Shown here piece by piece: positions 46,240 through 55,968 of a stretch of DNA of 64,000 nucleotides (the stretch's first letter is position 1; every line of letters starts with the position of its first letter). The position numbers and the translations under genes are program-made. The stretch comes from Bacteroidota bacterium (GTDB lineage Bacteria; Bacteroidota; Bacteroidia; AKYH767-A; OLB10): contig JADKFV010000026.1 of NCBI GenBank assembly GCA_016717325.1, positions 1 through 64,000 of the forward strand. Direction: 5' to 3'. The notes below the pieces were generated by a model, which was given only the letters and a program-made list of their open reading frames with translations, had not been told where the DNA came from and searched no databases.

Positions 46240-47694
46240 TTAGTGAGCGCGAGTTGTTTTGTCGGCTTGCCCCAAACCTGATGGGCTGCCAACTCTTATC
46301 ATTGCACAACGGAAACCTATGAAATCATTCGATAAGGATTCATCCAAATATCTTCTGGTACCAGGTGCCATCCAGTATGCACGGTCTTTCAACGAACCGC
46401 CTTTGTATACACGTACACGGTCGTTTATTAATGATACGTTTTCATCATAACGTATGTGTTCTGTTTCTTCACCATCAACATAACCTTTGTTATCGGCTTT
46501 CTTATAGTTTCTGCGGGTAATGGCTTCGGCTTCGGTTACATCACGATATTTCACGCGGCCTAAACTGTCTTTTTCATCTATGTTTCCATCGGCATCGGTT
46601 ACAAAAGTTTGAAACACATTACCACGGAAAGGATTAAAGTCGCTTACGTCCTCATGCGATAATGGGCGATAGATATCACCAACCCATTCGCAAACATTGC
46701 CGGCCATATTGTATAAACCATAATCGTTTGGCAAGTAAGATATTACTTCGGCAGGTATGTCGGCATTGTCATTCAACTTGCCGGCAACCCCCATATTATC
46801 ACCTCGTCCACGCTTAAAGTTGGCAAGCATTTCGCCTTTATATTTTTCTTCGGAGTTACGCACATAATGGCCATTCCATGGATATGTTTTGCGGTCTCCT
46901 ATTCTTTCATCCTTAGTATTTCCAATCAATCCAAACGATGCATATTCCCACTCAGCTTCAGTAGGTAGGCGATAGCGAGGCAATAATATTCCATCTTCCA
47001 TTTTTACTTTACGTGTATCGCCATTTGGGCTAAGGTCTTGAAGTGGGCTTTTTACCAAGCCTTCGTATTGGCCTGCTAAGTATGCATCGGTATTAAAGTT
47101 GTCCTCATTTACCTGTGCAGGGTTTTCGCGCAATATTCCTTCGCGTATAAGAATTCGTTCATTTACTCTGTCGGTACGCCAGGCACAATAATCTGTGGCT
47201 TGCAACCAACTGATACCTACTACAGGATAATATTGGTAGGCCGGATGACGAAGATAATACTCTACAAAAGGCTCGTTGAATGCTAAACGATCGCGCCATA
47301 CCAATGTGTCGGGAAGGGCTTTTTTGTAAACCTCAGGATAATCGGTACCAAACACACGCGATGTCCAATACAAATATTCAAGATAATGAACATTGGCCAC
47401 CTCCGATTCATCCATATAGAATGAATGTACTGTAACCCTGCGGGGCATATTGTCCCAATCCATGGTCATATCTTGTTCTGAGCGGCCCATAGTAAATGTG
47501 CCACCTTCAATCAGCACCAAACCGGGACCAGTTTCCTGCTCTACATAATTTACTACTTCGAACCCCCCGTTTTTGGTGTCGTTGTAATTCCATCCGGTAC
47601 TGGACGAAACCTCCTGTTTACAGGAATTCATCACTAACATAACAGCTAATGCCGAAAATGAAAGTTTAAAAATCGATTTTTTTCTTAGATTCAT
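46240..47694 (-). CDS. gldJ: Gliding motility/T9SS lipoprotein GldJ
   Basis: A 484-residue SUMF1/FGE-fold lipoprotein. The signal ends in a lipobox (MNSC, Cys at about residue 25). The formylglycine-generating-like domain begins VLIEGGTFTMGRSEQD and continues with YMDESEVANVHYLEYL, PVVGISWLQATDYCAWR, RYRLPTEAEWEYAS, YGLYNMAGNVCEWVGDIYR, VYKGGSLKDRAYWM and FIGFRCAM. It is not catalytic in this context: GldJ is an essential structural part associated with the outer-membrane ring of the T9SS and gliding motor, and in F. johnsoniae its loss destabilises GldK. GldJ is told from GldK by the long insert between the WR motif and RLPTEAEWE and by location beside porU and murF. The gene is 82 bp downstream of porP/sprF. 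Confidence 0.92.
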   Translation of the reverse strand: MNLRKKSIFKLSFSALAVMLVMNSCKQEVSSSTGWNYNDTKNGGFEVVNYVEQETGPGLVLIEGGTFTMGRSEQDMTMDWDNMPRRVTVHSFYMDESEVANVHYLEYLYWTSRVFGTDYPEVYKKALPDTLVWRDRLAFNEPFVEYYLRHPAYQYYPVVGISWLQATDYCAWRTDRVNERILIREGILRENPAQVNEDNFNTDAYLAGQYEGLVKSPLQDLSPNGDTRKVKMEDGILLPRYRLPTEAEWEYASFGLIGNTKDERIGDRKTYPWNGHYVRNSEEKYKGEMLANFKRGRGDNMGVAGKLNDNADIPAEVISYLPNDYGLYNMAGNVCEWVGDIYRPLSHEDVSDFNPFRGNVFQTFVTDADGNIDEKDSLGRVKYRDVTEAEAITRRNYKKADNKGYVDGEETEHIRYDENVSLINDRVRVYKGGSLKDRAYWMAPGTRRYLDESLSNDFIGFRCAMIRVGSPSGLGQADKTTRAH

Positions 47695-47775
47695 TATGAA
47701 TATTAATTAATGAATAGATAACGAAACGCAATAATATGGAAAATAATTAACCCCAGCAAATTTAACAATGTATAA

Positions 47776-48765
47776 CTAAAATGTAGGGCAACTTATTGTA
47801 CGGAAACGCTTCTTTTTTGGGCGGCAATAAAACTGAATGCCCACGCTCACCTCGTGCGAGCCACCGCTGGCATTACTCAATTTCGAAATGGTAACGTCAT
47901 AACTATAGCCCACTTTAAACATTCCTTTTTGTAGACCAACCAATGCCATAACAGCATCGCTTGTTACTTCTTTGCCAAAGCTGCCACGATACCACAATCC
48001 ACCTACAAATGGCGATTTGAGGAAATACATCCCCACATTTAATTGATTGAATGAGCGCTGTTGCTGGTACAATAAATTAGGTGAAAGGTAGGTGCCATCG
48101 TCTTTATCGCGGCCATAGGTAGAACTGCCAGCAATAGGCAGCATCAAACCAACATGTGCTGTAACTTTCATTGGCAACGCACTTGCTCCATTTACTATAA
48201 AGGCTTCATCGGGTTGGGTAAGGTGATGCACAGCAAGTCCGCCATAAAATTTTTCGCTATAGCCCAGTATCCCTGCCGAAAAATCGGCAAACCCTTTCGA
48301 TTCATTGGGTCTTACTTCCTGGGTTTCGTATACAAATCCGTATCGGGGATCAATCATATCACCAAAAGTAAGTTTGTCCCAGTTTATTCTTTTTTGCATG
48401 TAAGTTGCTTGTAAGGCAGCTTTTATCGAAAACTTGCGACTCAGGTTTGCCTGGTACGAATACATAAAACTGGCAGAGGTTGTATTGATGGTGCCTTCAC
48501 CAGCATCGTCTTTCAATAAAATAAGCCCTATTCCGCCAGATAAAACATCGAAGTGCTGATCGTAAGAAGCTGCATAAGTTACAAATGCGCGATTGAGAGC
48601 CGGCCATTGATTGCGGTAGTTAAGCATTACACGAGGGCAACGCGCTGTGCCGGCAAATGCCGGATTGAGGTAAAGGGGCGATGCATAAAATTGTGTAAAC
48701 TGGGGATCCTGACCATAAGATACCATGCTCACTAACATTAACACGAAAATGATATATTTCTTCAT
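47776..48765 (-). CDS. PorP/SprF family T9SS outer-membrane protein
   Basis: A 329-residue outer-membrane beta-barrel. It has a signal peptide (MKKYIIFVLMLVSMVSYGQ) followed by the family hallmark DPQFTQFYASPLYLNPAFAG, then alternating beta strands to a C-terminus ending in polar residues. PorP/SprF proteins are partners of T9SS needed for delivery or attachment of specific cargo; SprF serves SprB. An in-frame start at 48861 exists, but the ATG at 48765 is chosen because the signal peptide begins there and a promoter-like -7 box lies between the two. Whether this copy serves the adhesin at 1-15015 is unknown. gldJ follows on the same strand. Confidence 0.92.
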   Translation of the reverse strand: MKKYIIFVLMLVSMVSYGQDPQFTQFYASPLYLNPAFAGTARCPRVMLNYRNQWPALNRAFVTYAASYDQHFDVLSGGIGLILLKDDAGEGTINTTSASFMYSYQANLSRKFSIKAALQATYMQKRINWDKLTFGDMIDPRYGFVYETQEVRPNESKGFADFSAGILGYSEKFYGGLAVHHLTQPDEAFIVNGASALPMKVTAHVGLMLPIAGSSTYGRDKDDGTYLSPNLLYQQQRSFNQLNVGMYFLKSPFVGGLWYRGSFGKEVTSDAVMALVGLQKGMFKVGYSYDVTISKLSNASGGSHEVSVGIQFYCRPKKKRFRTISCPTF

Positions 48766-48782
48766 ACTTTTCTTTGACAGCC

Positions 48783-48815
48783 CAAATATAAAATTATTTA
48801 ATTTAAATCTGCAAA
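48783..48815 (-). promoter_or_regulatory. Candidate promoter of porP/sprF (and gldJ)
   Basis: The reverse strand reads TATATTTG (48783-48790), with TTTG (48812-48815) 21 bases upstream, close to the Bacteroidota consensus. The box is 18 bp before the chosen ATG, giving a very short leader. Confidence 0.45.
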
Positions 48816-49143
48816 TATTAATTAACACTTTCATTTCTAAACAGTTCAAATATATGCTCAAACCATTTACTGTAACGGTATATGCGCATTTTTTATTTTT
48901 GCAATAAAAATATTTTTTTTTGAAAAAAGTAGGCCGTTACAACTTGTAAAACCATTTGCCTTCTTTGTGTCAATTTATTTTGCTTTGTTTGTCACATCTT
49001 GTTAATCTTATAAACCAAACGGAATTTTATCTGTTCTTTGTAGTAACAAATGCGTTAATTTGTCTAAAGATAATTTCAGATAACAATTTTGTTTTACAGG
49101 CAGCGTTAAATATGCCATTCATCATTTATAAACTATTATCAGC
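48791..49143. other. Divergent intergenic region between porP/sprF and porU
   Basis: About 350 bp of A+T-rich DNA separate the two starts. Besides the porP/sprF promoter it should hold the porU promoter, for which I could not identify both elements. No RNA gene or extra ORF is convincing. Confidence 0.5.
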
Positions 49144-52100
49144 ATGAAAATAAAGTTTCTCTTCGGTTGGTTTCTTACTTTTTTTGGTCTGCTTTTGTTT
49201 TGTGCAACATCATTATTTTCACAAAACAATTCGGCACAAAGAAACATTGTATGGCAAAAACTAATTGAGCAAAATATTGAAGGTACGGTTGTAAAATTTT
49301 TACAATTCAATAATTCGGAACTTGATGCTTCGCAGCAATATATGCCATATTATGTGGAGCGGTTCGAAAACGTAAATGCCAATATTGAATATGCTATATC
49401 AAATCCGCAGTTTGCCGAATTTGAATTTCCTGACTTGATTTTCGAAAAACAACTATTGAGTAGTGATATTAAAGTAAATACTATTATTTCATACAACAGA
49501 AAACAACCGGTGGCCAGAATAAAATTTATTCCGTTACGCATAAATTCATCCACAGGGAAAATTGAAAAATTGGTAAGTTTTAATATTGTTACCAATCAAA
49601 CAAATTTAAGAAAAAACAATAGCAATAATGCCATAGCAAAATTTGCAAACCAATCGGTATTGGCCAGTGGCGAATGGTTTACTGTTTCGGTGGCAAGTGA
49701 CGGTGTTTATAAAATTACTTACGATTTTTTAAAACGGAAACTGAAAATAAATCCTGAAGACCTTATCACTGCAAACATAAAAATATTCAGCAATGGCGGA
49801 GGTATGTTGCCCTTTGCCAATAGCGTACCTCGCCCCGATGATTTGCAGGAAATAGCTATAAAAGCTCAAGGCCTGGACGATGGAAAGTTTGATAAAAATG
49901 ATTTTATAGCTTTTTATGGACAAGGCCCTGTGAAATGGAAATTGAATACAGCTGACAATCGTTTTCACCATCAATTGAATTTATACAGCGACAGTACATT
50001 TTATTTTATAAATATTGACGGTGCAGCAGGGAAAAGAATTTTACCTCAAGCAGGTTCATCTTTATCGCCAAGCAATACAGCCACCACATTTGACGATTAT
50101 CAGTTTTATGAAGACGAGCGTCAGAATTTTATAAAATCGGGGCGCGAGTGGTTTGGAAAACAGTTTGACGTTGATCCCGATCAAAGTTTCAAGTTTAATT
50201 TTCCACATCTTACTAAAACGGTACCTGTATACGTACAAAGCGAATTTGCAGGCCGGACATTTAACACAAATGTTTTTTTCGATTTAAGTTACAACGGTAC
50301 ACCTATCAATAAGTTGAAAGTAACATCATTCTTTTCAAATTACCTGAGCGACTTTTGCGCATTGGCATCATCCATACAAGGCAATAGCATTTCGAAAACT
50401 TTTAATGCCACTACAGATGATGTTGCTATAGATGTAAAGTTTACACGCACCAGTTCAAATGCAAATGGATGGCTCAATTATATTGAAATGAATGCCACAC
50501 GCGATTTAATTTTTACCGGCTCGCAAATGTTTTTTCGCAACAAAGAAAGCGCTGGAGCCGGTAAAGTCACTAATTTTATTATTACTACTTCATCGTCAAA
50601 TAATATTCGCTTGTGGGATGTTACATCACACGACAATGTTTTCGAACAACAGTTTAACTCAAATGGAGGCAATATTAATTTTGTGGTAGCTACCGATAGT
50701 TTACGCGAGTACGTTTTGTTCAGCGAAAGCGAATACAAAGAGCCACTCTTTGGAAGAAAAGTAGAAAACCAAAATATCCATGCCGAAGCTATTCCAAAAA
50801 TGGTGATAGTAACGCATCCACAATTTATAGATGAAGCCGAACAGTTGGCAAAATTCCATCGCGATAATGATGGCTTATCAACCTTGGTAGTTACAACCGA
50901 ACAAGTGTATAATGAATTTTCATCGGGAGCACCGGATGTAAGCGCCATACGCGATATGATGCGGATGTTTTACAAAAAATCTATAGGCCCTCAGGATATG
51001 CCAAAATATTTGTTGCTAATTGGTGATGGCTCATACGATAATAAAAACCGCGAATACTCTACCAATAATTTAATACTCACATGGCAATCGGCCAGCGGAT
51101 GTTCGTTCACAGGTTCGTATGTAACCGATGATTTTTTTGGTTTGCTCGATGACGATGAAGGCAATGTAAATAGTGGTGAAGAAGTAGATATTGGCATTGG
51201 ACGTTTTCCTGTTTTTACAAATGAACAAGCACAAGTTTGTGTTGATAAAGTGATAAATTATTCCACAGAACCGGGTTACATAGTTGAAGAAGCATCTTGC
51301 AATAATGGTGTAAGAAGCCCTCTTGGCGATTGGCGCAATACCATATGCTATGTTGGCGATGACGAAGATTCAAACACTCATTTGCAGCACAATGAAATTA
51401 TGGTTTCCATTAGCCAACAACTGGCCAATGAATTTACTGTCGATAAGATTTACTTCGATGCATTTCAGCAAATAAGTACTCCCGGAGGCAAGCGCTACCC
51501 AAGCGTGAAAGATGCTATTACTAAAAGAGTAGAACGTGGTTCACTTTTGATAAACTATGCCGGACATGGAGGCGAAACCGGTTGGAGCGAAGAACGGGTT
51601 TTAGAAGTATCGGATGTACGGGGTTGGAAAAATGCCAATCGTCTTCCCATATTCGTAACAGCCACTTGCGAGTTCAGTCGTTTCGATGATCCGGGGCGTA
51701 CTTCGGCCGGTGAACTAATTTTAATAAACAGCGAAAATGGCGGCATTGGGTTGTTCACTACTACGCGTGTTGCGTATACAAATACAAACTTAGATTTGAA
51801 TAAAAATCTTATTCAAAGTTTTTTCAATTTTACGAATGGAAAGCCAAGGTTAGGTGATATAATGCGTTACACCAAAGCGCTTTCGGCACAGGATCAAAAT
51901 CGTAATTTTTGTTTGCTTGGCGACCCGGCCGTTGTACCTGCTTTCCCCGAATATAAATTATCAGTTACTCAAATAAACGATCAACCTGCCGCCCTGTTTA
52001 ATGATACGCTCAAGGCTTTGAGCAATGTGAAAATTAAGGGAGTAATAAAAGATGCCTCCAATAATATTATAACAAATTACAAAGGTGTGGTGTATCCAAC

Positions 52101-53028
52101 TATTTATGACAAGACACAAAAAATAACAACATTATCTAATGATCCTGCATCGCCTGCTACACAATTTTTGTTGCGTAAGAATGTATTGTATAAAGGTAAA
52201 GCAGAAATAAAAAATGGCGAATTTGAATTTACTTTCATGGTACCCAAAGATATTGATTATACTGTGGGACTTGGCCGTATCAGTTTGTATGCGCAAGATG
52301 GCAAAACAGATGCAATGGGAGTGTATGACAGTGCAAAAATAGGGGCCATTAATCCATCGCCACCATCCGATAGTAAAGGCCCATCGGTAGAGTTGTTTAT
52401 GAATAACGAAAACTTTAATATGGGCGGAACTACCGATGCCAACCCACGTATATATGCAGTGTTAAACGATGAATATGGTATCAATACTGTCGGCAACGGT
52501 ATTGGCCACGATATTACAGCAACCCTTGATAATCAAACGCAGAATATATTTACGCTTAACGATTATTATCAGGGTGACTTGAACAATTCGGCAAGTGGTA
52601 AAGTAATTTATCCTTTGTACAATATTGCAAACGGTAACCACACGCTTACTTTTAAAGTGTGGGATATATTTAATAATTCGAGTGAAGCTAAAACGGAATT
52701 TGTAGTAGCATCAGACGCCAACATTGCACTCAATCATGTGCTCAATTATCCCAACCCGTTTACCACCAACACACGTTTTATGTTCGATCACAATCAAGCA
52801 TGCAATACACTGCTTGTCGAAATAAAAGTGTTTACCGTTTCGGGCAAAGTAGTGAAGCAATTTAATCAAATAATAAATTGCGAAGGTTATCACGAAGGTA
52901 TACAATGGGATGGCCGCGATGACTTTGGCGACCGCCTCGGACGAGGAGTGTACTTATACAAAGTGAAAATATCGGATGTGGATGGCAAGAGTGCAGAGAA
53001 AATTGAGAAGCTTGTTTTGCTGAGATAA
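49144..53028 (+). CDS. porU: T9SS C-terminal signal peptidase PorU
   Basis: PorU is the gingipain-like (family C25) sortase that removes the C-terminal sorting domain from T9SS cargo and attaches it to the surface anchor. This one has 1294 residues, a signal peptide (1-27), a long beta-rich N-terminal region (about 30-540) and the caspase-like C25 domain (about 560-930). The catalytic His is in INYAGHGGETGW (His808) and the nucleophilic Cys in FVTATCEFSRFDDPG (Cys842). Ig-like regions follow, and the C-terminus has an FlgD-like/sorting-domain fold (LNYPNPFTTNTRF, GVYLYKVKISD). Both catalytic residues are intact. The gene is divergent from porP/sprF and gldJ, matching the porU-gldJ neighbourhood of other Bacteroidota. 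Confidence 0.95.
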   Translation: MKIKFLFGWFLTFFGLLLFCATSLFSQNNSAQRNIVWQKLIEQNIEGTVVKFLQFNNSELDASQQYMPYYVERFENVNANIEYAISNPQFAEFEFPDLIFEKQLLSSDIKVNTIISYNRKQPVARIKFIPLRINSSTGKIEKLVSFNIVTNQTNLRKNNSNNAIAKFANQSVLASGEWFTVSVASDGVYKITYDFLKRKLKINPEDLITANIKIFSNGGGMLPFANSVPRPDDLQEIAIKAQGLDDGKFDKNDFIAFYGQGPVKWKLNTADNRFHHQLNLYSDSTFYFINIDGAAGKRILPQAGSSLSPSNTATTFDDYQFYEDERQNFIKSGREWFGKQFDVDPDQSFKFNFPHLTKTVPVYVQSEFAGRTFNTNVFFDLSYNGTPINKLKVTSFFSNYLSDFCALASSIQGNSISKTFNATTDDVAIDVKFTRTSSNANGWLNYIEMNATRDLIFTGSQMFFRNKESAGAGKVTNFIITTSSSNNIRLWDVTSHDNVFEQQFNSNGGNINFVVATDSLREYVLFSESEYKEPLFGRKVENQNIHAEAIPKMVIVTHPQFIDEAEQLAKFHRDNDGLSTLVVTTEQVYNEFSSGAPDVSAIRDMMRMFYKKSIGPQDMPKYLLLIGDGSYDNKNREYSTNNLILTWQSASGCSFTGSYVTDDFFGLLDDDEGNVNSGEEVDIGIGRFPVFTNEQAQVCVDKVINYSTEPGYIVEEASCNNGVRSPLGDWRNTICYVGDDEDSNTHLQHNEIMVSISQQLANEFTVDKIYFDAFQQISTPGGKRYPSVKDAITKRVERGSLLINYAGHGGETGWSEERVLEVSDVRGWKNANRLPIFVTATCEFSRFDDPGRTSAGELILINSENGGIGLFTTTRVAYTNTNLDLNKNLIQSFFNFTNGKPRLGDIMRYTKALSAQDQNRNFCLLGDPAVVPAFPEYKLSVTQINDQPAALFNDTLKALSNVKIKGVIKDASNNIITNYKGVVYPTIYDKTQKITTLSNDPASPATQFLLRKNVLYKGKAEIKNGEFEFTFMVPKDIDYTVGLGRISLYAQDGKTDAMGVYDSAKIGAINPSPPSDSKGPSVELFMNNENFNMGGTTDANPRIYAVLNDEYGINTVGNGIGHDITATLDNQTQNIFTLNDYYQGDLNNSASGKVIYPLYNIANGNHTLTFKVWDIFNNSSEAKTEFVVASDANIALNHVLNYPNPFTTNTRFMFDHNQACNTLLVEIKVFTVSGKVVKQFNQIINCEGYHEGIQWDGRDDFGDRLGRGVYLYKVKISDVDGKSAEKIEKLVLLR

Positions 53029-53191
53029 TCAGAGGATGGAATTAAGAATTGAAAATTAGAAATTAAGAATCGCTATCCATTAAAGCTATCTCTTTGTACG
53101 CAATGTCTGATACTCTAACACTAAATTCAATTTCAGAGTCAACATTTTTTATTGGCATGAGCGATTCTGAAACTTGCTTTCGCAAGCGGAT

Positions 53192-54934
53192 TTATTTTCC
53201 AACCAAAATCTTACTCCTATAAATTTTATTGTTTGTTTCAATCGATAAAATATAAGTGCCTGCTTGGTTTGGCATTTGCAGTTTTAGACTTTTCGTGTTT
53301 GAAGTATTTTCAATTTTGCTCACCTCACGTCCTATACCATCATAGAGTTTAACAACAAAAATTTGCGACATTGAATTTTCGCAATTTATAGATATTGTAT
53401 TTTCATTTTGGTTAACCAGTACTTGAATATTTCCGTCTAAATTTTCGTTCATACCCACATTAGAATTATAGATTGAGGACGAAACATCACAACCAATAGA
53501 ATCGACCACCACTACATAATATTGTCCGGCAATAGATGGTACGAAAAAATAATTGGTGCCAAGAATGGTTGTAGGATTATTTACATTGTACCAAGCATAA
53601 GTTACATTGGTGGCATTGCAAATAAGTGAATCGCCCGATTGCGAAATGGTAGGTGGTGATGGTGTAACCACTTCCGTTATAAAGGAAGGAAATAAGGCAG
53701 TATCGCACCCAAAAGAATTACAAGCTATTAATTGCACATCGAACGAACCATAGTTATTGTAACAAATTCCCGTAGGATTTTGATCGGTAGAAGTGGAAGG
53801 TGAGGCACCGGTAAAAGTCCATAGCCATGACGATGGGCCATTGGTAGAAAGGTCGAAAAAGTCGATGCACTGCTTTTCGCAAAAGCTCGTATCGCTTGCT
53901 GCAAGGTTTGCAACCGTAGTACTGCAAGGTTGCACAAGTACACTTATGCTATCGGTGCCGGCACAACCTGCCAGCGTTGTAACTGTAACAGTATACGTAC
54001 CGGTAGTATTTACATTAATGAAAAAATTTGTTGAACCATTTTGCCATATATATGTTCCTACATTGGTGCATTGTAGTATTATAGTTTGCCCGCTGCAAAT
54101 AGTAGTATCGTTACCAATATTTACTACAGGCGAGGGATTGATGTTCACTTTGTATGTAGCTGTATCGCTATAAGGCGCAAAATTAAAAACACGAATAAGC
54201 TGCACGTTATATAAGCCGGGCGCAGTAAATAAATGACTAACAGAGGCATCGAAGGCATTGTTAAGTGGCCCTGATGATGGGTCATCGAAACTCCATTGAA
54301 AAGCCACAAACCCCAATGAATCGGCCATGGTAAATTTTGTAACATCGCTAAAGCAAGTATCTTCTATAACTATACATGAAGTAGTAACACTTACATCATC
54401 TAAAAAATTGCCAACAGTAGGATTACCGCCTGCAGCATATACCGAGTTGAACCGCAAGCTAAAATTGGTACCAACATTCGGCAAAGCATAATTAAGTGTG
54501 TAGTAGCCCCATGCAGAACTGTCATCGCCAAAAGTTCCCAAAGTTACATATGGCCCACCAACAGGACCAACCGAAACACTCAATGAATCGAGACCCCACC
54601 GACCGCGATGTGCAAAGGCGATATTAATTAACGACCCGGGATTTGCTGTAATGTTTTGATATAAAGTGGAAACAAACTGCGCGTTGAGTTCTACAAATTG
54701 TTGGCCACTGTATGAAGGCACATTCTGAAAACCGGTACCCCAAACTTCGAATATTCCATTTGAGGCCGTAGTTTTCCAACATGGCATTTCTGTACTATCA
54801 ATCAATATTAAATTGGGGCCGGGCACCACGATTGAATCTTCGAAATCGCCATTGCAAATACTGTTGCAATTTTGTGCTTCGGTTGTTTGTGACACAGTAA
54901 TCAGTAGAAGGAACAAGAATAAATATTTTGTCAT
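53192..54934 (-). CDS. T9SS cargo with N-terminal jelly-roll, PKD domain and sorting domain
   Basis: A 580-residue exported protein. A signal peptide (1-20) is followed by a carbohydrate-binding-like jelly roll at about 25-190 (CNGDFEDSIVVPGPN, FVELNAQFVSTLYQ, FLDDVSV). A PKD-like segment, Ig-like strands (VNIGNDTTICSGQTI) and a second PKD domain follow (CIDFFDLSTNGPSSWLWTF, ICYNNYGSFDVQLIACN). The sorting domain is at about 500-580 (IQVLVNQNENTISINC, QAGTYILSIE). The usual PNP motif is missing from the sorting domain, which reads VLVNQNENTIS instead, so the signal is atypical. The second PKD domain is nearly the same as in the cargo at 23715. Function is unknown; glycan binding is plausible. 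Confidence 0.82.
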   Translation of the reverse strand: MTKYLFLFLLLITVSQTTEAQNCNSICNGDFEDSIVVPGPNLILIDSTEMPCWKTTASNGIFEVWGTGFQNVPSYSGQQFVELNAQFVSTLYQNITANPGSLINIAFAHRGRWGLDSLSVSVGPVGGPYVTLGTFGDDSSAWGYYTLNYALPNVGTNFSLRFNSVYAAGGNPTVGNFLDDVSVTTSCIVIEDTCFSDVTKFTMADSLGFVAFQWSFDDPSSGPLNNAFDASVSHLFTAPGLYNVQLIRVFNFAPYSDTATYKVNINPSPVVNIGNDTTICSGQTIILQCTNVGTYIWQNGSTNFFINVNTTGTYTVTVTTLAGCAGTDSISVLVQPCSTTVANLAASDTSFCEKQCIDFFDLSTNGPSSWLWTFTGASPSTSTDQNPTGICYNNYGSFDVQLIACNSFGCDTALFPSFITEVVTPSPPTISQSGDSLICNATNVTYAWYNVNNPTTILGTNYFFVPSIAGQYYVVVVDSIGCDVSSSIYNSNVGMNENLDGNIQVLVNQNENTISINCENSMSQIFVVKLYDGIGREVSKIENTSNTKSLKLQMPNQAGTYILSIETNNKIYRSKILVGK

Positions 54935-55224
54935 TTTTATGTTTGTTTATTTTTCAATTCAGATGTGATTTGGAATTCAAAATTGTGGTCAACTTTGTGC
55001 CAATTTTCGCCAAAGCTAAATAATTTTTAAACTTTCACCTTGTGATAAATTGCAAAACATTCAGGTATAATGAGGTTTGGCATTTTACCCACATGTTTAT
55101 GTAGGTATCACGAATAGAATACTAATTTATCTTTGTTGCATGCAGAATGGTTTTTCGAGTTTCAGAATTTGGTTTGCAAATATTTTTTTCAGTTAAAGAG
55201 TTTAAATTAAATGATTTATAAATT

Positions 55225-55860
55225 ATGATAAGGTTATTGGTTTTTGAAGACAATTCGGATTTTGCAGAAAGCCTTGTAGAGTTGATCGAATCGGTAGATG
55301 GCATTGAAGTGTTGGAGGTTTACAGCAATGCCAAAAACATAGTTAAGCACGTTGCCTATCACCGTCCCGATTTAGTATTAATGGACATTGATATGCCTAT
55401 TGAGAACGGTTTACAAGGTCTGCGCAATTTGCGTGCTGCCGGTGATCAAACTATTGTGCTTATGCTTACGGTGTTTGACGATAACGATCGCGTTTTTCAA
55501 TCTGTTGCCCATGGTGCCAGCGGATACATACTCAAGCGATCTTCTCCCGAAAAAATAATCGAAGGTATTCGCGAAGCATTTGATGGCGGTGCACCCATGA
55601 CACCATCGATAGCCAAGCAGGTATTAAAATTGTTTTCACAGCCGTTTCAAAAATCGGATCAATTACAAACGCTTACACAACGCGAAAATCAAGTGCTGTC
55701 TTTTTTGGTGCGTGGCTATAGTTATAAAATGGCATCGAGCGAAATGGATGTCAGCCTCGAAACATTTCGTTACCACATAAAAAATATTTATGTCAAATTG
55801 CATGTAAATTCGAAAAGCGAAGCAGTGGCAAAAGCTATTCAAAATAGAGTGTGGGAATAG
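55225..55860 (+). CDS. NarL/FixJ-family response regulator
   Basis: A 211-residue regulator. The receiver domain (1-118) has VFEDNSDF, the phosphoacceptor Asp in VLMDIDMPIENG (Asp53 region), Thr/Ser in MLTVFDD and Lys in YILKRSSPEKI. A LuxR-type HTH (about 150-207) reads LTQRENQVLSFLVRGYSYKM and SLETFRYHIKNIYVKLHVNS. No histidine kinase is adjacent, so it is an orphan; the kinase at 15460 is far away and cannot be assigned. Upstream, TATCTTTG at 55128-55135 is a possible -7 box with a leader of about 85 bases. Confidence 0.93.
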   Translation: MIRLLVFEDNSDFAESLVELIESVDGIEVLEVYSNAKNIVKHVAYHRPDLVLMDIDMPIENGLQGLRNLRAAGDQTIVLMLTVFDDNDRVFQSVAHGASGYILKRSSPEKIIEGIREAFDGGAPMTPSIAKQVLKLFSQPFQKSDQLQTLTQRENQVLSFLVRGYSYKMASSEMDVSLETFRYHIKNIYVKLHVNSKSEAVAKAIQNRVWE

Positions 55861-55968
55861 CTTGTTTTGATTTCAATGGTTCAAAAAGCATTTAGTATTT
55901 TTAACAAAGTCAACAATACCATTTTGTATTTTCTCACCCTTATCGCAAAAAAAGTAAACGCAATAATT

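Noticed and set aside
53168..53186. Small hairpin (CTTGC/GCAAG) after porU as a terminator
   Set aside because: The stem is only five base pairs and no T-tract follows, so it is too weak to call.
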